Assembly (NCBI GenBank): GCA_958299035.1
Contig: CATQJL010000112.1
Location: 56,339,140-56,403,139 of the forward strand
Direction of reading: 5' to 3'
Length of the DNA: 64,000 bases
Source: Cylicocyclus nassatus
Taxonomy: Eukaryota; Nematoda; Chromadorea; Rhabditida; Strongylidae
The notes beneath the pieces are model-generated. The model was given only the letters and a program-made list of their open reading frames with translations, searched no databases and was not told the origin of the DNA. Shown here piece after piece: positions 59,806 through 64,000 of this stretch (within the stretch, counting starts at the first letter, position 1; each line of letters starts with the position of its first letter). Both the position numbers and the translations under genes were made by a program.

Positions 59806-59988
59806 TCGTGCGAAATGATAGATGGATGTGAGGCAAGTAAAATATGCGTACATGTCCACTGATGCATCGTATTCAGTCTCTATTCTTATCCAGTCCCAAA
59901 TATCTGATGCAGCTCGTTTCGTCCGATTATGAGTTTGCGGATGCTCGTATTCTACGGTCGCCCCAACCAACTCATCGTCAGAAAGCGG
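59806..59988 (-). CDS. Possible internal exon of an unidentified gene
   Basis: 61 codons, phase 0 at both ends, between a good acceptor (ACTATTTCAG) and donor CGA|GTAGCT. It encodes PLSDDELVGATVEYEHP through DIWDWIRIETEYDASVDM to SIYHFAR. Composition is protein-like and non-repetitive. Family unknown. Partner exons were not found. Confidence 0.35.
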
Positions 59989-60059
59989 CTGAAATAGTCC
60001 CGTTATTGCAAACAGCCGAGCGCATCAGAACGCACCATGTGTTTACAGTACTGTGATAA

Positions 60060-61100
60060 CGCCAATGTAGCGAGTACGTTGAAAATGACCAAAAGCAGCA
60101 TTAGCAAAAGTTAAAATAAACTTTACTTAGTCTCCTCACCATAGTTCAATGTTATCGCACTGCTATTGAAACACTACTGATACATTTACTAGAAAGGACA
60201 ATGCATAACGGTTTCATTTCCAGTAACCTCCTGGAGAAGTTCAATGTGAGAAGAGAAGAGAAGGAAGCCGATCTCGATATCTTTCTCTTTATTATTATTC
60301 AGGGATGGAAACATGCCCTTGGCAGTTTCTTCTCCTCATTTACGTTGTCAAAAAAATTTTGCCTTTAAAACCGTGGCTTTCCAACAACAATACAGTCAGA
60401 AACTATTTTCAAGTGATGACAATGCCGCATAATAAAGTTCCAGGGTTCAACACGAGGAAGGCAAACTATTACTGACTAGTGAAGGACCCGAAGCGAGACC
60501 CGGCTTTCCAAATGTGAAATATATACTAATTTAAAAAGCATCAAAACCCAATTCCAAAACTGCTTTTTTTTGCTAAGCGCCTCTAGACGCTGAATTATGA
60601 CTGTTTCGTGGAGCAAAAAATGGTAACAAAATCTAGGTAAAATCAACTGATGTGGACAAACAGCGCTCAAGTGAAGAGATGTTGAGTACGAGTATATTGC
60701 CCAGAAAGTTTTTCATGTACAAAGTGCTCTGATATTTGATGCTGATTCATTTGTGCAATCTTGGACGAGTTTCATTCAATTTTTTGGGCCAAAAACGCTT
60801 ATAGCTCAGCGCTTACATGTTGGCAGGCAAAAGGACAGTTTAAATTAGCGTTTGATGCTTTTCACATTGGTATATATTTCATGTGGAAAGAGATTTGCAA
60901 CTTCTGGTCCTCCCTTTGTAAGAAGCGAAGCAAAACCCTCACACCAGCCTCTTTTAATGCGCTCTAATATGTTTACTGTACTTTCGATCCCTGAGCTGAG
61001 AGAAAGAAGGACTTTATTCAGCCATTACATCTAAAATAATAAATTTAGTTTCTATCATTCTATCATTTCGCCCAACTTCGTCGAATCTAGGTCCTTTTGC
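60060..61100. other. No supportable gene; weak inverted similarity
   Basis: ATGTGAAATATATACTAATT near 60512 and TTGGTATATATTTCATGTGG near 60866 pair loosely, as if from a decayed foldback. Confidence 0.3.
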
Positions 61101-61660
61101 ATGACTTCTTTGAATATGGATAGATCTGAGAACACCTACTTACTTAGATACCTAGGGGGCCCGTCCTCACGTGGCGTGGGGGCCCCAGTGAAGTTTCCAT
61201 TGATCCCTGTCCCTCGCCTCGGACATCCACGATCTTCTTGGTTGTCGTCGGTGGCTGCGTCCATGAGATTTAAGTGCGAAGGTGCGAAAATCGTATCCAA
61301 CTGATTTCTCAGCTGGTCCATCTGTGGCACGAAAACGTCTGCCCATCTCGTTGGTGCTCTTCCTCGCGGTCTTTTGGCTTCGCGAGGAATCCACTCAGAT
61401 GTTCTTAGTATCCATCTGTCGTCTGTTTTTCTCATGATGGTGGTGCGTAAAGCTTTCGACGTGGCTACAGTGTCGGCCCAAGTCTCAGCTGCGTAACAAA
61501 GCAATGGGAGAATGGTTGAGTCGAACAGTTGGGCACGAAGCTCCGGGTCCGTCAGTTGGTCGGTGGCTTCCTTCAGAGGCCCGAATGCGGCCCAAGCTGC
61601 TCTTCTTCTCCTGTCACGTTTTTCCCTCAAGTCGTTCTCCATGTTATCTCGGAGTGTCCT

Positions 61661-61698
61661 AAGTGTATCTCGGACGTTCGAACGTCCGAGATACACTT
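61661..61698. repeat. 38-bp perfect palindrome in the LINE
   Basis: AAGTGTATCTCGGACGTTC followed by its exact complement, breaking the LINE frame between the METSS and YLGRS segments. It probably arose by local inverted duplication. Confidence 0.75.
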
Positions 61699-62451
61699 AG
61701 GAAGACGTCTCCATGATAGGGTTGCCTTCCAATACCATTTCCTCATCTTCGCAAAGGGCATTCTTCATGAACTGAGTCTTCTTCCGATTTATTCTCAGTC
61801 CTATCTTCTTCCCTACTTCGTTTAGTTCCTTCAGCATTGTCTCTGCTTCAGTGATACTGCTTTAAAAGGGCGATGGAATAGCTGCATCGTCGTTGTACAT
61901 TCCTTATAGCAGTCGGCTAACGTCTTCACGTAAGCTGGGTCCACTCCTTGATTGACTAGCGCAGACAGGATGGCGTTAGTTTCGCTGTCAAAGGCTTTCT
62001 CGTAGTCGACGAAGATTAGGACGAGAGGCCAAACTTCTATGACCCTCGAAACCATCTGGATGTGGACCATGCAGCTGGATCCTTTGCGAAATCCAGCTTG
62101 TTCTTGAGGTTGAGCTTCGTCCTTCCAGTGTCCCAAATATGCGAGCGAGGATAATCTTCGTGAAAAGCTTGTACAGCACACTCAGCAGCGGTGCGGTGTG
62201 CGGTACTTCCGAAGATCGACCCGTTCGCCCTTCTTGAAGAGAATGACGGTTCTTGATGTTCTCCATCTTCGTGGACGTCTTCTTTTGGTCAGGAATCCTC
62301 TCCTTCTGAAAGTAAGATGTCAAATGCGATGCTAGAGCCTCGTGTAGATGGTGTCCTCCGGCTCGCAGAAGTTCGATGGAAAGATGGCTTGCTCCTGGAG
62401 CGTGGACGTCTTCATGGTCTAAATCCCTGTGTGCACTTCAGCAGGTAGAAT

Positions 62452-63319
62452 CAGGGCCCGGCACGCGTTGGTTTGAAGCGTTTCTGGAAACGAAGTCCCC
62501 CATGACTTCGCGAAAATTTACGAAGTCCCTCTTGGCGTAAAAATCAGTAGGGAAACCCTTAATTAGTCAAAATAACATCAAAAAAGCGAAAAAAGCGCAT
62601 TTTGAGGTAACTAGTACAACAAAAAAAAGCAAAAAGAAAGCATTTTGAGTTGATTAAAGGCTCTGTCATTGGGTAGTGTACCATTTTAGCGCTCAGAATG
62701 TCGAGAACCTCCTGGGCCAACCAAATCTGTGGCCTCAACAATCTGGCAGTGCATTTTTCGCCACATAGTTCAAAGGACACCGCGTGTGGTTGGAGCGCAG
62801 TATCTATCAAGTCGTATAGATTTGCACTACTTTTGGCTCAAAAGAAGAGGAGAGACAATGGTTTGATTCGCTCTCTTCACTATATAATAGATTTTTGAGC
62901 GTTTTAATCGTCCAAATCAAAAAGGTCCAAAACTTATGTGAACTCTCCGAAATTTATGCTCCGAACCAACCCAGTTGGTTCGGTGGTTGGTCTAGAAACC
63001 AACAAATCCGGAACGGGTATTCAGACACATAAGTTTTGGAAACTTTTTACATAACATAGTTTGGAGTAATATTGTATACTCATAGCCCAAATTCGGAGCC
63101 ATGTGACTGTTTGTGCGCTGTAAACAAGCCAATTGTTTGTTTGAGTCTTGCATTTGAAATTCGCGCGCTTGCGAAAGAACACGTTCAACTCGTGAAACCT
63201 GACATGTTCGTCGTGTTTTTTGGCGCTTCCTCCAGGACCTCATAAAAACGATGTCCCCGTTGCTTCTAACTCCAAAAACGAAGTCCAGTTTGACCCCAAA
63301 CCATCGGTGCCGGGCCCTG
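62452..63319. mobile_element. hAT element C, perfect 8-bp duplication, inserted in the LINE
   Basis: CAGGGCCCGGCACGCG to GGTGCCGGGCCCTG. GGTAGAAT occurs at 62444-62451 and 63320-63327. It shares its interior with copies A and B, and its site ATTAAAGGCTCTG and site GTAATATTGTATA are both empty. Confidence 0.9.
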
Positions 63320-64000
63320 GGTAGAATCCTTGGCGTAAATCTTCAGTGGCTGCTTTCAGCATCTTGACCTGCCCGTACCTCCTGAGATCCTCCTGCTAGA
63401 CCAGTCACTCGAGATGAGTTGCATTCGGATCCTGCCTCAGAAATCTCCTTCTTTCGAGCAATTCCTTGGTGGTCTTCAAATTGCGTTCCAAGTTCTTCTC
63501 AGAAGTCACTGAGGCGCATTCTCCGCAGGATCGCAATCCTTTCAGAAGCCGGTTGTAGTCGTGCGTTGGATCCTCCTCGATGGGCCAGTCACAACTTGAT
63601 ATGAGCTCCTCCAGCCTGTTCCCTCATAAACGACATTCTTCTTTCTTGGGGCACTGTGGCAGACCTTATTTTCCAGCTTTCAACTAAATCGTATCTTCGC
63701 TTGAACGAGACGGTGATCGGAGCCATTGCAGAAGGATGGAAACTACTGAGACATCGAGCGAAAAATGATAAGAAATGGTCGGTTTATGCTCGATCTCCGC
63801 GTGAGTCATTCCGTTGGGCGATTCCCATGGCCACCGGCGGTGTTCTTCATGAAGATGGAATTTCCATGGAAAAGTCGTGCAGCGGAGAGAAGCCCAACGA
63901 GACGGTTGCGTTCGTTCCGGAGCCCACACCCAAACTTCCCGATCCTATCTTCCTTTTCTAGTGGCATCCCGATTTTGGCATTGAAGTCGCCCACAACATA

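Larger units (their letters stand above)
61136..64000 (-). pseudogene. RTE-type LINE (endonuclease-reverse transcriptase), internally deleted, with a hAT insert; runs off the window
   Basis: Read from 64000 down: VVGDFNAKIGMPLEKED (endonuclease, open to the window edge), degraded middle, the hAT at 63319-62452, then SVLYKLFTKIILARIFGTLE, QAGFRKGSSCMVHIQMVSR and FVDYEKAFDS (RT motifs to about 61990), then KKIGLRINRKKTQFMKN (61810-61760) and AAETWADTVATS, RAPTRWADVF. The RT catalytic FADD block is missing between LFHRP and the AETMLKELNE segment near 61850, and a second gap lies before TDDRWILRTSEW. The tail near 61135-61150 contains TAAGTAAG. It cannot encode active RT. RTE elements copy themselves by target-primed reverse transcription. 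Confidence 0.8.

Overview
This looks like nuclear DNA from a nematode, probably of the strongylid/hookworm-like clade V. The grounds are very short introns (47, 57 and 70 nt) with TTTCAG-like acceptors inside a recognisable animal gene, two RTE-type LINE copies of the nematode kind, and a very dense mix of DNA transposons. Nothing bacterial or viral is seen. The species assignment is inference.

Host genes. The main gene is a leishmanolysin-like metalloprotease (peptidase family M8) on the minus strand. It can be followed from about 44150 down to 20611 through nine short exons. The exons carry the zinc-site HELIH motif, the third zinc-ligand His and the Met-turn. At least one exon near the N-terminal third and the C-terminal exons were not found. 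The introns reach 4.8, 6.3 and 6.7 kb and consist largely of transposons. A small three-exon plus-strand gene of unknown family lies at 869-2013, and isolated coding-like exons occur at 9533-9872 (+) and 59806-59988 (-).

Mobile elements, left to right: foldback MITEs, a tRNA-derived SINE (3531, 18838), two 1545-bp Tc1/mariner-like foldbacks with IR/DR ends (3979, 29343), two hAT-type MITEs (7808, 39935), a non-autonomous Helitron family (8379, 14647, 22242, 42431, 47075, 57246), a (CA)n array of about 680 bp grown inside one Helitron, two mariner-like foldbacks (16541, 22284), three TTAA-flanked piggyBac-like MITEs (17827, 31305, 37054), and three larger hAT elements with perfect 8-bp target duplications (33265, 41820, 62452). 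There is also a clan of MITEs ending in AAGGCA/TGCCTT. Two LTR elements lie at 23424-28516 (gag and protease) and 50537-59002 (gag plus a UPF1-like SF1 helicase). Neither shows a reverse transcriptase. RTE LINE remnants are at 44705-46350 (+) and 61136-64000 (-).

Nesting gives an order of events. A Helitron lies inside a hAT, a mariner inside a Helitron, an AAGGCA MITE inside a hAT, a hAT inside a LINE, and a Helitron inside motif III of the LTR-borne helicase. Several insertions can be proved from paralogous empty sites in the same window. The most unusual objects are the gag-plus-helicase LTR element and the Helitron family whose interior has grown into a 1.2-kb palindrome of 120-bp units.
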